NCBI GenBank assembly: GCA_963575745.1
Contig: CAUYUJ010014335.1
Span: 102,501-166,500, forward strand
From: Prorocentrum cordatum
Taxonomy: Eukaryota > Sar > Dinophyceae > Prorocentrales > Prorocentraceae
DNA length: 64,000 nucleotides
Direction of reading: 5' to 3'
A program made the position numbers and the translations under genes. This document shows positions 21,571 through 32,216 of the stretch, one piece after another; position 1 is the stretch's first letter; every line of letters begins with the position of its first letter. Under the pieces are notes generated by a model. That model was not told where the DNA came from. It searched no databases and worked only from the letters and a program-made list of their open reading frames with translations.

Positions 21571-21650
21571 ACGCCAACCTATGCCAACCTACGCCAAGCA
21601 GTGCCAAACAATGCCAAGCAATGCCAAACAATGCCAAGCAGTGAATTCAA
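21571..21650. repeat. ATGCCAAACA tandem repeat
   Basis: 10/11-bp units ATGCCAACCT, GTGCCAAACA and ATGCCAAGCA in tandem, about 7 copies. Confidence 0.85.
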
Positions 21651-23086
21651 GGCAATGCGGTCCTGGGTTCCACTTCCACTGTCTGTTGTGATGTTCTGGC
21701 CGCAGCCATGAAGTCCCAAATGATCTGATTTGTTCTGGTCCACCGGGTCTTGAGTCCTGCTGGTTCTGGTTGATGCGATTGTCTTGTCGCCGCCAATCGG
21801 TTCCCCACCTTGACTTGCCTCGCACGGTGAAAGTTCCCAGTCGCCGCCCATGGTCCCTGGTCACGTGGTCCGCTTGCCTTGGGTGTTTTGATTTTCTGGT
21901 CGTTGGTCGTAGGGTCCCGTGGCAGGTCCCGTTGGCCCTGGCTGTTGCGATCCTCTCGTCGGCGCCCACAGGGTATTGGGTCTCGCTTGCCCCGGTTTTT
22001 GGCTTCTATGGTCGCCAAAAGGTAAAGCGTTCAAGTTCGAAATCGTGGTGTGGGGTCCTGGGCGGTTATTATTTATTGTTTATTCGCCTCTAGCGGGTCG
22101 CCGGGAGGGTGCCATGGAGCTTGTTAGAGGACCTATGTCTTCAAACAGGTTCCAGGGCCATGGCACACCCAGACATTGTAGCCATCGCGGTAACGTTTTC
22201 CCTTACATGGTGTCCTGAGCCAGGGTTCCCGAGCGCATTGTGCTCGAGTTCCCGAGAAGGTAATTTAGCCATTTCATGTAAGGTCTTCGAGGGTAACAAG
22301 ATTTGTAGACGCCCATAGTTCGACCCTGCAAGGGTTCACTTAGCGCGCCATTGGCACATTGATCTGGCGAAGTATTCACACTGGCTACTATGCGCTCGTA
22401 TCGTTGGCGCACGCCGTTTGTTTTCACTCCCATTGTCTCTGCTTCGCAATCTCTGCTTACTAGTCTCTTTCTTTCTCTCTCCCTCTCTGGCTGTGTACGT
22501 GTACATGTTATCCCTTGAAGATGGGAATGTACGCGTGATTAGGACTGTCGTTTCTTTTTCATCCTCAACATGTGTTTGCTCCGCATGCCTTCTCTCCCCA
22601 TCCGCCTGGTCGGCATCCTTTCCTGATCCTTCGGGCCGAGGGGACTGCCGGAGCTCGTCTGGGCCTCCCGCGCGCCCGGCCTCGCGGCGCTGCTGTTCGC
22701 GTCGGGCCTGTGTTTGATGGTGCCCCCGCGGGAGGGTGGCAGCGCTCTCTTCGATGTACTTCGACCCTTCCTTTGCTCGTCGTGAGGTTGTGCTCCTACT
22801 GTGAACCCCAGGGCTCAGGGCCGCACTGTTGCTGGAGTCCATCTGTGGGGCGCGAGCACGCTGCTTGAACAGAGCCTTCGCGTGCTCGCGCGACTGCACC
22901 ACGCGCGACGCACGCAGAACGGCCCGCGGAGAGTGGAGCGACTGAGGGGCGGGACGAAGCCACGCGACGAGGCCTCCGCGAAGCCACAGTCGAGTTTGAC
23001 CAGCATGCCTACCCTGCGAAATCAAGGGTGCCCTTGAGCTCTGCGCATCGCGCCTCCTGTTGGAGACGAGTGGGGGTCTGAGACTT
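21651..23086. other. no gene recognised
   Basis: GC-rich sequence with a CTCT-rich patch at 22465-22495. The long - strand open frame at 22336-23130 runs into the TIR of the next element and shows no motif. Confidence 0.4.
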
Positions 23087-23329
23087 TGTGGGCCCCGGAA
23101 ACGGCAGTGCCGCTTTTTCACCGTTTCCAAAAAACGTGTCCCTTGAAACTGGAAACAGCGAAAAAACGGCGACCGGAAACGGCAAAAGAACGGCTCCAGG
23201 ATTGCAACCGGAGCCGGATCTGGTCAAACAACGGCGACGGAACCGGTACAAAAACGGCGTCGGAACCGGCAACAAAAACGGCAAAACGGAACCGGTAAAA
23301 AAACGGCCCTGTCGTTTCCGGGGCCCACA
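23087..23329. mobile_element. TIR element with AACGGC/ACCGG interior
   Basis: Left end TGTGGGCCCCGGAAACGGCA and right end TGTCGTTTCCGGGGCCCACA are near-perfect reverse complements, continuing inward for about 32 bases to a T-run or A-run. The interior is a degenerate repeat of GGAAACGGCAAAA and ACCGGTAAAAACGG. No ORF. Probably a non-autonomous DNA element; only one copy is seen here. Confidence 0.6.
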
Positions 23330-23459
23330 GCGCCTGGTTCCAGCCAGCCAGCAGGCCGAGAGGGGGTGTGCAGGTTCGAGGCGCTGCCTTCGCCAAGGGG
23401 TTGCTGCCGTGTTCCTGCTGCGGGGGCCGTGTTCGGGCCCCAGGACCGTCAGGAACGTG

Positions 23460-23635
23460 CAGTCGGGGCGCTGAAGAAGGAGCCCTTTTTGTTGGGGAGG
23501 GACTCGGTGTTCCTTGATTGTTTCAAAGTTTGCCTCGGGTTTTCCCGAGGTTTTCGATAGGGGATCGAACTTTCACTGATGGGGAAAAGGGGCCTCGTTC
23601 CTCATTTAGGGTTCCTTGGGTCAACGCCCCGACTG
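23460..23635 (+). mobile_element. Tc1/mariner-type MITE, family A copy 3
   Basis: Best-preserved termini of the family: CAGTCGGGGCGCTGAAG at the left and CAACGCCCCGACTG at the right, followed by TA. The outer 11 bases (CAGTCGGGGCG) are perfect inverted repeats. Length is 176 bp with no coding capacity. Confidence 0.7.
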
Positions 23636-23891
23636 TATCTGTCTTGCGACCGAGTGAAACGGATTTGTTTTCGTCCTCCCCGTATTGGCCGGCTTTCATG
23701 GGCCCAACCAGCTCAGACCCGCGGGAGCCTCCGAGTCTCATGCCCTCTGCATTCCCTGGGCAAGGGCACTGCTTTTGCTTGAGCCACGCTGCCTTGGCAA
23801 GAGTCCTGCGCGTCACCGCGTGTCCGCTCCAATCAGGCCCGACTGCAGGTCCTGGCACGAGGCGGAGGGGGCGGGAGAGTAGCAAGGTCTA

Positions 23892-24068
23892 CAGTGGGGG
23901 CCCATGCCAAGAAGCACCCTGCTTGCCCCCAGGGTGCCCTGGGTTTCGTGGATTTCGATGGTCTTGCCGTGGGAAGGCGTGGCTTGCCCACGCCACAGAT
24001 CCATGGACGTCCTGGGGACTCCGGGCCGGGTGTCTTGTGGAAGCTTTCGTTGTGGTCGGGCCTCCAGT
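23892..24068 (+). mobile_element. Tc1/mariner-type MITE, family C copy 1
   Basis: Preceded by TA, starts CAGTGGGGGCCC and ends GGGCCTCCAGT before a TA-like AA. The interior shares TGCCCTGGGTTTC, ATCCATGGACGTCCTGGGG and TCTTGTGGAAG with the copy at 29541-29712. Confidence 0.6.
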
Positions 24069-25195
24069 AAACATCTTTCGCAGGCGTGCAGGAGGCCCCC
24101 GTCGAGCTCCGGCCAGGAGGGGAAAAACTCGATTCCGTAGGCGCGCCAACGGTGTGTTGGCTAACGGCGAAGTAGGAGATCCAATCGCAGGAAACCGCGG
24201 CTCGTGGCCAGATCGCTTGCAGGAGCGCATGGGTCGCGTCCTCCTACCGCTCGCTGTTTCGTTTTTATTTCGGTACCTTTGCATATTTTACATGTAGGAC
24301 ATGGTTTCGTGATCTCCAACAGTTTGTTTTCCGTGAGCTCGGTGTCACAGAAAAATCCAACCGCACCGTTAAGCAAGCACGCCGTTAGCGCGGTCTCAGC
24401 GGTTCCCAGGGAAGCATGGAACAGATGGGAAGAGGAGGGGAAAAAGAACATCCAGAAAATACGGGCAACAGTTGGAATCCTGGGATTAGGCCCTGGGTCC
24501 CTTCATTCGGGGAATCCGCCGCTCGGCCCTGTCGGCGAGCGTTGGGGGGAGGAGTTGCGGGGTGGTCATCCCGCCAGGTTGGTCCCAGGACACGCTTTCC
24601 CATTCGATCCCGATCCCCCCTCCTGCGCTGGCTGAAGGGAAATCTTCCAGAATCGAGAAACATCATCCTCGAATCGAAGGGGGGTCCCGTCCCTTGATAC
24701 CTGCCGCTCCATTGGTAGGGGGCGGAAGGGGGTCCCGCGGAGAGGTGTCCCGAGGGGGACCTCCCACGCGCACCCTCCTTCCTCCCTGTGATGGCGCGGC
24801 TGGTAGAATTCAAACCTCCAACACCCGGGAGAGCCTTCTCGGGGTATGGTATAGTATAGGCTCGGCGGCGGGCGCTGTCTGGCCATACCACCTGGCTAAC
24901 AAGCAAGCAGTGGCGAAACGTCTTGGCTGGCCTATAGGCCCATTTCTGGCTGAGACTGTCTTGTGTTAAGACATATTGTTTGCGTTCTAAGAACATGGTT
25001 TGTTTCATTGGAACAGCTGTGGGTTCTAAGAACATGTCGTGGTAGGCCTATAGGAATGCTGGGACGGTCGGTCCCTGCTCGGAACTACATATATATATAT
25101 ATATCCATATGTATGTACGTATAGACTGCAAAGGCCTTCTGGCCTGCGCCGCCGACCCTGTTTCTTTGGGGGTAGATGACTCGACCAGCCCCTCC
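24069..25195. other. no gene recognised
   Basis: Unassigned, with a short (TA)n at 25088-25105. No motif supports the open frames on either strand. Confidence 0.4.
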
Positions 25196-25360
25196 TTGTC
25201 CGAAAGGCTTACCGAGATTTGTTCTCGCACGTCGGTAATTCAACCATCATCCAGGTACGTTCCGCCCGTCGGCCCCCGCCCATGAACTCCACCAGGCCCC
25301 GCCAACGAAGTCCTGCCCGCAGGTTCGACGACGATGACGGCGAAGGCGACAATTCACAAC
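25196..25360 (+). repeat. dispersed repeat H, copy 1
   Basis: The order CTTGTCCGAAAGG, GTCGGTA-TTCAACCATC, CCCGCCCATSGGCCCC, CGAAGTCCTG-CCGCAGG and GTCGACGACG matches 28636-28760 and ends, as there, in GAC-rich sequence. Confidence 0.55.
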
Positions 25361-26404
25361 AAACCACAAGCACGCACAAACAAATTCTTCACACTTCGCG
25401 TATGCCCACCAGTCGTTACCGGTCTTTCCAGGGCGCGCCGCCTGCACCGCCAGGCCGCCTCGCCGGCTGGGCGCGCATTGGCTGGTGGACGTTTCTCTCA
25501 TCCCTGAGCCTTGCGCCCCCGCTGCGCCTGACGTGTTTTTTTCTCATGTGGGTGGTGGTTCGTGGCACTGCGCTCTGCCGCCCCCGATGGGTCGATGGCT
25601 CGGCTGTCGACCCCCGCCGCGGCGTCCGCCTTGCCTTCCATTTGTTTTCTCGTGGTCGCCGAGCACTGGCACGCCGCCTGGCTTGTGTTGGTCCTCGTCC
25701 TGGCCTTGGTCACGTTCTATTTCATTCGCCATTTTTGTGTGCATCGAGGCCTTCATCCTTGCCTTCGTCGGCTTTGGCGTGTACTACCTAGGAGGAGTCG
25801 GCTTGCGGGGGGGGTCGGGCGCGCGGGAGGCGGGCGGAGGCGTCGCCGGCGCCCCGCGCCCCCGGTGGGCTCCATGTTGGATTTCCCAGGCTGCGCCAAG
25901 CGCGCACGCGCTACTTGCCCGCGCGCTCACATTCGCGCAAGCGCATCCTAAGAAACTATGATTTGGATCGGAACCGGGCGACAACGGGCATGGGGCGCCT
26001 GTCAAGGCTGCTTTTGGGAGCGATTGCTGCTGGCTCGACGCGCGCGATATGCGTGTAACGACTTTTGGAGGACGGGCGCTGCGCCGTCCAATCCAACGCG
26101 GCAATGGCGCGGTCCGGGGGGCGCGGCCGTCGCGGCACAGGGCGGTCGACGTGACCGCATGGGGCGCGCGATCGGCCGCGCGGTATTTGCGGGCCATTCG
26201 GCCGACGCTGCCGGGTCGGCCTCAAACAGCCCGCCAGGAATACGCAAATGCGCAATGCGCCAGCGCGCCGCCAGGATATCGCCCTGAAAACAACCTGTTC
26301 ACTCTGACCGCCGACTGCGCGCCTCGCTGAACAAGCGAAGTCGCGCGGCGCGCCCGCGCCGCGGACCCGCCGCAATGAACTCGCGGGAAAAGGCCTCTCC
26401 CCAT
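25361..26404. other. no gene recognised
   Basis: GC-rich, CpG-rich sequence. A + frame at 25485-25961 includes a hydrophobic stretch but no recognisable family. Not called. Confidence 0.4.
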
Positions 26405-26590
26405 GGGTTCTGGCACCGATTCTGGCCTACTTCCCCGTTCTGGCCGATTCTGGTTCTATCGCCGATTCCCCCTTTGATTCCGTACTGATTCCGTGCTGAT
26501 TCTTTTGATTCCGCTAGTATCAGGGGTCGCAGTTGTGCCGATTCTGTTTTGATTCTGCACTGATTCCGTACTGATTCCTTTGATTCCCCT
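26405..26590. repeat. degenerate TGATTCCG repeat
   Basis: TGATTCCGTACTGATTC and GATTCTG-like units recur about ten times. Confidence 0.65.
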
Positions 26591-27725
26591 GTGCCCCGGG
26601 GACCATCAGGCCGCGGCCCGAGCTCCCGCCTCGGCGGCATGTTTTTTCCAGGAGCGCGGAAGAGTTTTGACGGGGAGGGGGGCGGGGGGGGAGGCGGAGC
26701 GATTCTTGGGGCGCATCGGGCGGCCGAGCCACAGATTTCCGGGCCCAGTGCGCGAGCCCAACATGGCAGGCGCGGGCGCGCGCGCGAGTTCTCGACCGTC
26801 GGCGCATCTGTAAGTTCATGCCCCGCCCCGCGCGCGGGAATGGAAACTTGCGTTGCGGCTTCCAATTGAAAGGGCGGCCGTCGCAACTGCATCGCATTGC
26901 TCAGCGCGCAAAGCGCGCGCAGCATGGGGGCTTTGCGTTCTCGCTTGAGAAGTGCGCGGATACGAACCGAACGGTCGGCGGCGCCCGCTCCTGCGCCGCG
27001 CGCGAGGCCATCGCGTCAGCGCGGGAGGCTACAGTGGCCTGGGCGGTCGCCCTGGGGCGCGGGCACAGCGCGAGCCCGCGCGGGTCTCTCGCGCCGAACA
27101 TGCGCAGCAAGGTCGTCCCGCCCGCCGGCTGGCGCTCGCGGGCGACGCGACGCCGGCGCCGACTGCGAGGCCGACTGGGCCCGGAGGATTCCTGAGAGCC
27201 CCATGAAGGGGCAGCGGGCCGCGATGGAATCGGCGCGATCGTTGGCGCCCCCCCCGCGCCCGCCCCCCCCTGCAAGCCGACTCCTCCCAGACGGCGTGTA
27301 CCGCTTGGTCTTCAGCGTCGGGTTCGCTTCCCGAGTGACAGCGTAGCCCGCTCCTGTCGCTTAGGGCCTAATCTAGCCCGCCGCTTGTTAGCTGCGCGTT
27401 GATTTGGCGCCGGGCGATGTGTCGCTACGGTCGCGATCCAAAACTAGATCCCCACCGGCGTTTTTTCCTTGGCTTCGGGCGCGGCCCGCCGTAGCTTTGC
27501 CCGGTTTTCGATTTGCTTCGCGAGCCCGCGATCCAGACAGGTATCCCCGCCAGTCCATTCAGAAAACCTGCCCACGAGAATTGACGAGAAAAAGGACCAT
27601 GAGACACGCATAGTGAAACGGAGCGGGCAACCATGTTGAACAGAGATATTTGGGGGAGCAGGGGGCTGGTTGGGAGGGGACATTCGGGCCGTCTCTGGGG
27701 CCCGCGTGGGGGCGAGGTAAGGAGG
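26591..27725. other. no gene recognised
   Basis: Very GC-rich, with many GCGCGC words. Overlapping frames on both strands, none with a motif. Confidence 0.4.
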
Positions 27726-27729
27726 AGCA

Positions 27730-27850
27730 AGAGGACGACGACGATGACGACCACGACGACGAGGAAGAGGAGTAAAAGGGAAAGGGCGACAACGAGGGCG
27801 AGGACGAGGATCAGGAGGAGGAGGAGGAGGAAGACAACGACGACAAGGAC
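27730..27850. repeat. (GAC)n/(GAG)n microsatellite
   Basis: Mixed ACGACG, GAGGAG and GGACAA trinucleotides over about 120 bases. Confidence 0.7.
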
Positions 27851-27859
27851 AAAACCCTC

Positions 27860-28140
27860 AACATCGCCTTCTGAGGCCCTCTTGGGTCTCTTTTGCAGGA
27901 TCTTGGGGTCCTCTTGGGATTTGTGTTGGGGGTCGTGGGGCCCTCTGAGGGTTTTGTCGGAACCCTATTAGGGGTCACCTGGGAACCCTGGAGGGCAAAT
28001 TGGGGCCGTCTTGGAAACCATCGATTAAAAGGGGGGGCCGTAAATATCGCCTCTTGGGCCGCTCTTGGGCGCTATTGGGGCCCTCGGGGGGCCCCCTTGG
28101 GCCCCGCTTGGGCCATCTTGGGGCCACTTGGAGGCTTCAA
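27860..28140. repeat. dispersed CTTGGGGGCC-type repeat block
   Basis: Units such as GGCCCTCTTGGG, GGGGTCCTCTTGGG and GGGCCATCTTGGGGCC, the same family as 2031-2515. Confidence 0.65.
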
Positions 28141-28484
28141 AAAAGAGCATCAAACGCGAAAAGGCAGGACGTCAATGATCATTAATTTACATTTAGGTGT
28201 CTGGAAAGTGTTGGCCTTAGGGGGGGGCCATTGTTCCGGAGATTCTGGCTTCTTGGAGGTGTGTCGGAAGTTGTCATGGACCACCGTCGGCTACCTCGAG
28301 TTATGTTGGAGGCCATTCCGGACACCGTTTTGGAGCCAGCTTGGGCGCCCTGACCGTTCGCGAGCCGCCCTCAAAACTTCAGAGAGGGGAGAAGGAGGGC
28401 TCCCCTCCCAGAAGGGAAGAGGGTTGCTGAAAGAGAACAGAAAGGACTCGCTGGACCACCTCGGCCCAAAAGGCTGGTGGGTCC

Positions 28485-28565
28485 AACAGAGCAAACAACA
28501 AACCACACACAACTACACACAACCACAACATACCGCAAACAAACAAACACACGCACACACAAAGC
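28485..28565. repeat. CA/CAAA-rich tract
   Basis: ACAAACAAC and CACACAAC words over about 80 bases. No strict period. Confidence 0.6.
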
Positions 28566-28635
28566 AACCCTCAATTGAACCACGAAGCTCAACAACCCCA
28601 AACAAAACCAACAAGTGGGCTGGTTATGGCAGGTA

Positions 28636-28880
28636 ATGGCTTGTCCGAAAGGACTGCCGAGGTGTCGGTAGTTGAACCATCGTTCTTCTACTTCCCGCCC
28701 ATCGGGCCCCGTCCACGAAGTCCTGACCGCAGGGTCGACGACGGCGAAGACGACGACGACGGCGGCGGCCACGGCAGCGACGGTGACGGCGATGACGACG
28801 ACGGCGGCGTCAACGACGACGACGGCGACCAAGACGACGGCGACGACGGCGAAGACGACGACGACAACATCGAATTTCCT
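28636..28880 (+). repeat. dispersed repeat H, copy 2, with (GAC)n tail
   Basis: About 110 bases match 25196-25330, followed by about 135 bases of GAC/GCGAC trinucleotides. Confidence 0.6.
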
Positions 28881-29540
28881 AAACAATCCCAGGGCGCGGA
28901 AAAGTGAATTGGAGATAACGTTGAACTTGCCACGCGGACACGCACGCACGCACAGTTTACACCATAGCACAGCACGCGATGCACGGGCGAGCAAGGAGGA
29001 GGGAGGAGGAACAGGAGGAGGAGGAGGATCAGGATCAGGAGGGAGGATGAAGGGACAGATCGAGCAGGCCCCCCTCTGACAGGACAAGGTGCCCATACAG
29101 CTACCCCTCGATGTTCCCCGTTGTGGGCCTCCGGCGGAGGCCGTCGTCGCCACCGCTGGATTCCCGTGGAAATGCTGTGGTGAGAATGCCAGGGGGGTAG
29201 CGGTGTCTGTACCTTTTGGTTCCCCAAAGATGACTGCGCTTCGCGCGGCGCGAAGCGCGAATCGAATTGGGTGACTTGGAGGTCCCAGGGTGGTCTGGTG
29301 AGCGCATGTTGTAGCAGCCGCCTCGCCTTGGGGCTGCTCGGTGCCCCGGTAAGGAGAAGTTCGGGGATATTCGTCCACCTTCTCCTCATCTCTGCCCCCT
29401 CCCTCCTCGGGACCCCGCCGCATTTGAAGGCAAGTGCTACAGCCCTGCCGCGCTGGCCATGGACGGCCCCGCCCCATGCCTCTTCGGGGGACGACTCCGT
29501 GCGCCCCGTCATGGTATCCGTCCCCTCCCCCGAACACCTA
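28881..29540. other. no gene recognised
   Basis: Contains a GGA patch near 28997-29045. Nothing else is supported. Confidence 0.4.
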
Positions 29541-29712
29541 CAGGGGGCCCACTGCAAGAGCCATCCTGCTTGCCTCCAGGATGCCCTGGGTTTCTTGGGT
29601 TTCCATGGTTTCGCGATGGAGAGCGCGGCGTTCCCGCACCAGGATCCATGGACGTCCTGGGGTCTTAGGTGGGGGTTCTTGTGGAAGGTTTCTTGTAGAC
29701 TGGCCTCCACTG
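29541..29712 (+). mobile_element. Tc1/mariner-type MITE, family C copy 2
   Basis: Flanked by TA on both sides (29539-29540 and 29713-29714). Starts CAGGGGGCCC and ends GGCCTCCACTG. The interior holds ATGCCCTGGGTTTC, GGATCCATGGACGTCCTGGGG and TTCTTGTGGAAGG as in copy 1. It is 172 bp and non-coding. Confidence 0.65.
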
Positions 29713-30389
29713 TATCGCCCGACGAATCTGGCATATGGGCAGGTGCGGCAGATCGACGATGACAGGTGCTCGCAAGAGATCAAGGCATCCTCATTGCCCG
29801 CTCCGCCGTCAGCCTCGGGCTCCAATGGGCCTCGTCGTTAGCCATTCCTCCTCCACTGGCTATCGGCTTCTTGGTTTCCTCTCGGTCTTCGTCTCGAGTC
29901 CACATCGCTCCTCTGCCGCTCTTAGCGCAGAATGCTCGGCTCTCCGTAGCACTGTTCGTCGAGGCCTCTGGGATGTCAACATGCGTTGAACACACTCGAA
30001 CCTCAGGACAGCATTGGGAGGGCGAGAGGCCCAGACGGGCGGAGGGGTCCGTGCGCACAGACAGCCGCGAAAGCTTGGGGGGCTGGTTTCAGGTCTTCGG
30101 TGCCAGAGGCTGGCGATTTGAGAGAGCGCGCGCAGTACATTGAGCGCCGCGGCTTCGCACTCGACGCAGCATTCCTCAGTTTACCTTCACGTGCGTTTCC
30201 GGGGGAGGTACGGGTCGCTTTCTTAGTGTGTCCCGTGTATAGTTATCGGTTCGGCCTCAACTCTTCATGTCTCGCGTATCCCCGCCAGCCCATCCATCAA
30301 CGATATTCAGGGGGGCTTTTCTCATCGAGGCAGCGAGGCATCATCGGGATGCAGTGGGCCAGAGGCACAACAGATGCCTTATTGAGTAT
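29713..30389. other. no gene recognised
   Basis: Ordinary sequence with short open frames on both strands. Nothing supported. Confidence 0.4.
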
Positions 30390-30600
30390 CTTGGGGTATC
30401 ACCGTGTCGCTTGGGGGGGGCCCCTTAGAGGCCTCGTGCGGCGTCTTGGGGGCTTCTTGGGGCCTCTTTGGGGTCGCATGGGGGCTTATTTGGGGACTCC
30501 TTGGTGGCCTTTTAAAGCCTCTGAAAGCTTCTTGGGGCCCTGTTGGAGTTCTCTTGGAGACTTTGTCCGACGTCTTGGGGCGAGATTGAGGGCCATCGAC
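30390..30600. repeat. dispersed CTTGGGGGCC-type repeat block
   Basis: GGCGTCTTGGGGGC, TTCTTGGGGCC and TTGGGGACTCCTTGG units, the same family as 2031-2515. Confidence 0.6.
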
Positions 30601-30721
30601 TAGCAAAGGGCGTGCCCTTCACTTGCCACGCCTCAGGTGGCCAAACTGGACCAGAAGCCTATGACAAGTGAGTGCTGCTGGCCCTGTCGCTGAGGCCACC
30701 TGTGACGCCCCGACCGCTCGC

Positions 30722-30850
30722 GAGACGCCCAGTCCGGACCCAGGGGTCAGGGACAGGGGGAGGGGTCAAGGCACCCCTGTCAGAGAGACGCCCAGTCCGG
30801 ACCCAGGGCTCAGGTACAGGGGGAGGGGTCAAGACACCCCTGTCAGACGC
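30722..30850. repeat. 63-bp tandem duplication
   Basis: GAGACGCCCAGTCCGGACCC through AGGGGTCAAG-CACCCCTGTCA is present twice, at 30722 and 30785, with three differences. Confidence 0.9.
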
Positions 30851-30855
30851 AGGCT

Positions 30856-31089
30856 GTTTGGCTCACTCCCAGCCTCCCTCGCAGCACCCGAGCTCGCCGA
30901 GCGCGTTCCACGACTCGCAGCGTGCCTACTCGCAGACGTCCGAGAAAAAATAACACATGTCCGCTCTGGTGTAATGTATCGTCGATCCTCCGCGGGGGAC
31001 CCGGGCCATGTGCGAGCAGCCACTTTGCGAGTCGTGGAACGCGCTCGTCTGTTGGCTCACTCCCAGCCGCCCCCTCGCAGCACCCGAGC
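30856..31089. repeat. nested direct plus inverted repeat
   Basis: Outer direct repeats (TTGGCTCACTCCCAGC, CTCGCAGCACCCGAGC) at 30856-30893 and 31051-31089 flank inner inverted repeats. The inner arms are CGAGCGCGTTCCACGACTCG (30898 on) and its exact complement at 31026-31047, with weaker pairing further inside. A related single arm occurs at 53902-53945. Confidence 0.7.
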
Positions 31090-31193
31090 AGCGCAGCAGG
31101 CGGCACAGGCGGCCCGGCGGAGGAGGCCGACCCTGCCAGATCGAGGGTACCCTCGCGCCCTGTGTCCTGCGGCCCGTGCCTCCTGCATTCCGG

Positions 31194-31330
31194 AGGGGAA
31201 AAAACACAGACACAATTAATCGGCGATTCCCAGGAAATATAGGAAAATATGGGAAACCATGGGGGATGTTTTTATGTGTGTGTATTTATTTGTGTGTCCC
31301 AGTTACCCTTCATGCATGTCTGTGGCAGCG
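31194..31330 (+). repeat. dispersed repeat F, copy 2
   Basis: Matches 8889-9060 in order (AAAACACAGACACA, GATTCCCAGGAAA, TATGGG, TGTGTGTATTTATTTGTG, GTCCCAG). Confidence 0.6.
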
Positions 31331-31559
31331 TGGCCCTCGGAAGGGTCTCGTGTTTCCTTCGCGTGTCCTCTCCAGTCGAGCCCGACTGTACGCCCGCACC
31401 CCCGCCGTCCCCGTCGCCGTGCACGGCGAGGCGGGCACGGTGGGCACCCTGCGTGCAGCATTGTCGCGTGCCGCCACCCCGGCCGAGCCCCTGCCGGAGG
31501 AGGCTCCTGCAAGGAAGCATCGCGGGGTGCCCGCGCAGGATCGGGGGTAGACAGAATTC

Positions 31560-31735
31560 CAACAGTGACACGTCGATCAGTGAATTGTCCGTTTTCGGTT
31601 CACGAGAGGGCACCGTGGCCGTTATTTTCCAGGCTTGCGGCCGCCAGGTTTGGGCCTCAGGTCGTTCTCACTAAGCCACGTTTCACTAAAGGGGGGTCAG
31701 TCCATCCCCGACAGGGGCCAGGTGCCGTCGCAGGG
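31560..31735 (+). repeat. dispersed repeat G, copy 1
   Basis: Shares GTTTTCGGTTC-CGAGAGGGC, TGGCCGTTATTT, TTTCACTAAAGGGGGGTC and similar words with 53990-54150. It contributes matching short peptides (SVFGSREG and AVFGSREG) but has no start or domain to call a gene. Confidence 0.5.
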
Positions 31736-31767
31736 TGCACGTTGTGTTGTGGATTGGCAGGGGCAAT

Positions 31768-31896
31768 CTTAAGTCGGGCCCGTCCTTCTACAGGGGGGAC
31801 GATTTGTTGAGCGTTGTTTGATGACTTCCTGCTATTGTTTGACTTTTTTATTATTGCATCCAAAATCCCCTTGTAGGAGGACAGGCCCGACGTAAG
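31768..31896. mobile_element. TIR element family B, complete copy (129 bp)
   Basis: Left end CTTAAGTCGGGCCCGTCC followed by TTCTACAGGGGG. The right end is its reverse complement with a few changes (CCCCTTGTAGGAGGACAGG then CCCGACGTAAG). TIR length is about 31 bases with an AT-rich centre. No ORF. Confidence 0.65.
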
Positions 31897-32058
31897 GCCA
31901 ATCAACAGGCGCACGCCTCGTTGTGCGGCCAGGGGCGCCAGATGAATGCAGGCGTATTCGCTGGGGGGCGTGCTGGGGCGCGCTCCTCCTTCGCCTTTCC
32001 TCCCTCCCTCCCTCCCTCCTCTTCCTCCTCTGTGCCACTGGGCTTTTTCGCTCGGCCA

Positions 32059-32216
32059 CGCGCAGAGGGGGGTAGGGGGAGGGGGGAGAGCTTCTTAGAA
32101 GCACCCCTGCTTCTTAGAAGGCGCGGGCCTTACCTATAGATGCAATGCCTGCGACTTCTAAGAAGCAGCCTGCTTCTAAGAAGCCTTTCCCCCTCCCCCT
32201 ACCCCCTTGCGCGCGC
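32059..32216. repeat. long hairpin, ~63-bp arms (158 bp)
   Basis: The left arm runs from CGCGCAGAGGGGGGTAGGGG to TTCTTAGAAGG (to about 32120); the right arm is its near-perfect complement. Two GCTTCTTAGAAGC palindromes lie in each arm region. The loop is about 30 bases. Possibly a fold-back element or a replication or palindromic-amplification product. Confidence 0.75.

Noticed and set aside
23365-23390. GGTTCGAGGC as a tRNA B box
   Set aside because: No cloverleaf can be drawn around it.
28371-29734. Overlapping 388- and 348-codon - strand frames
   Set aside because: They run through repeat H, its (GAC)n tail and MITE C; poly-Val/Ala/Ser stretches reflect the microsatellite.
30722-31089. 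CRISPR-like array
   Set aside because: Only two direct repeats per set, spacers are themselves repeats, and the context is eukaryotic.
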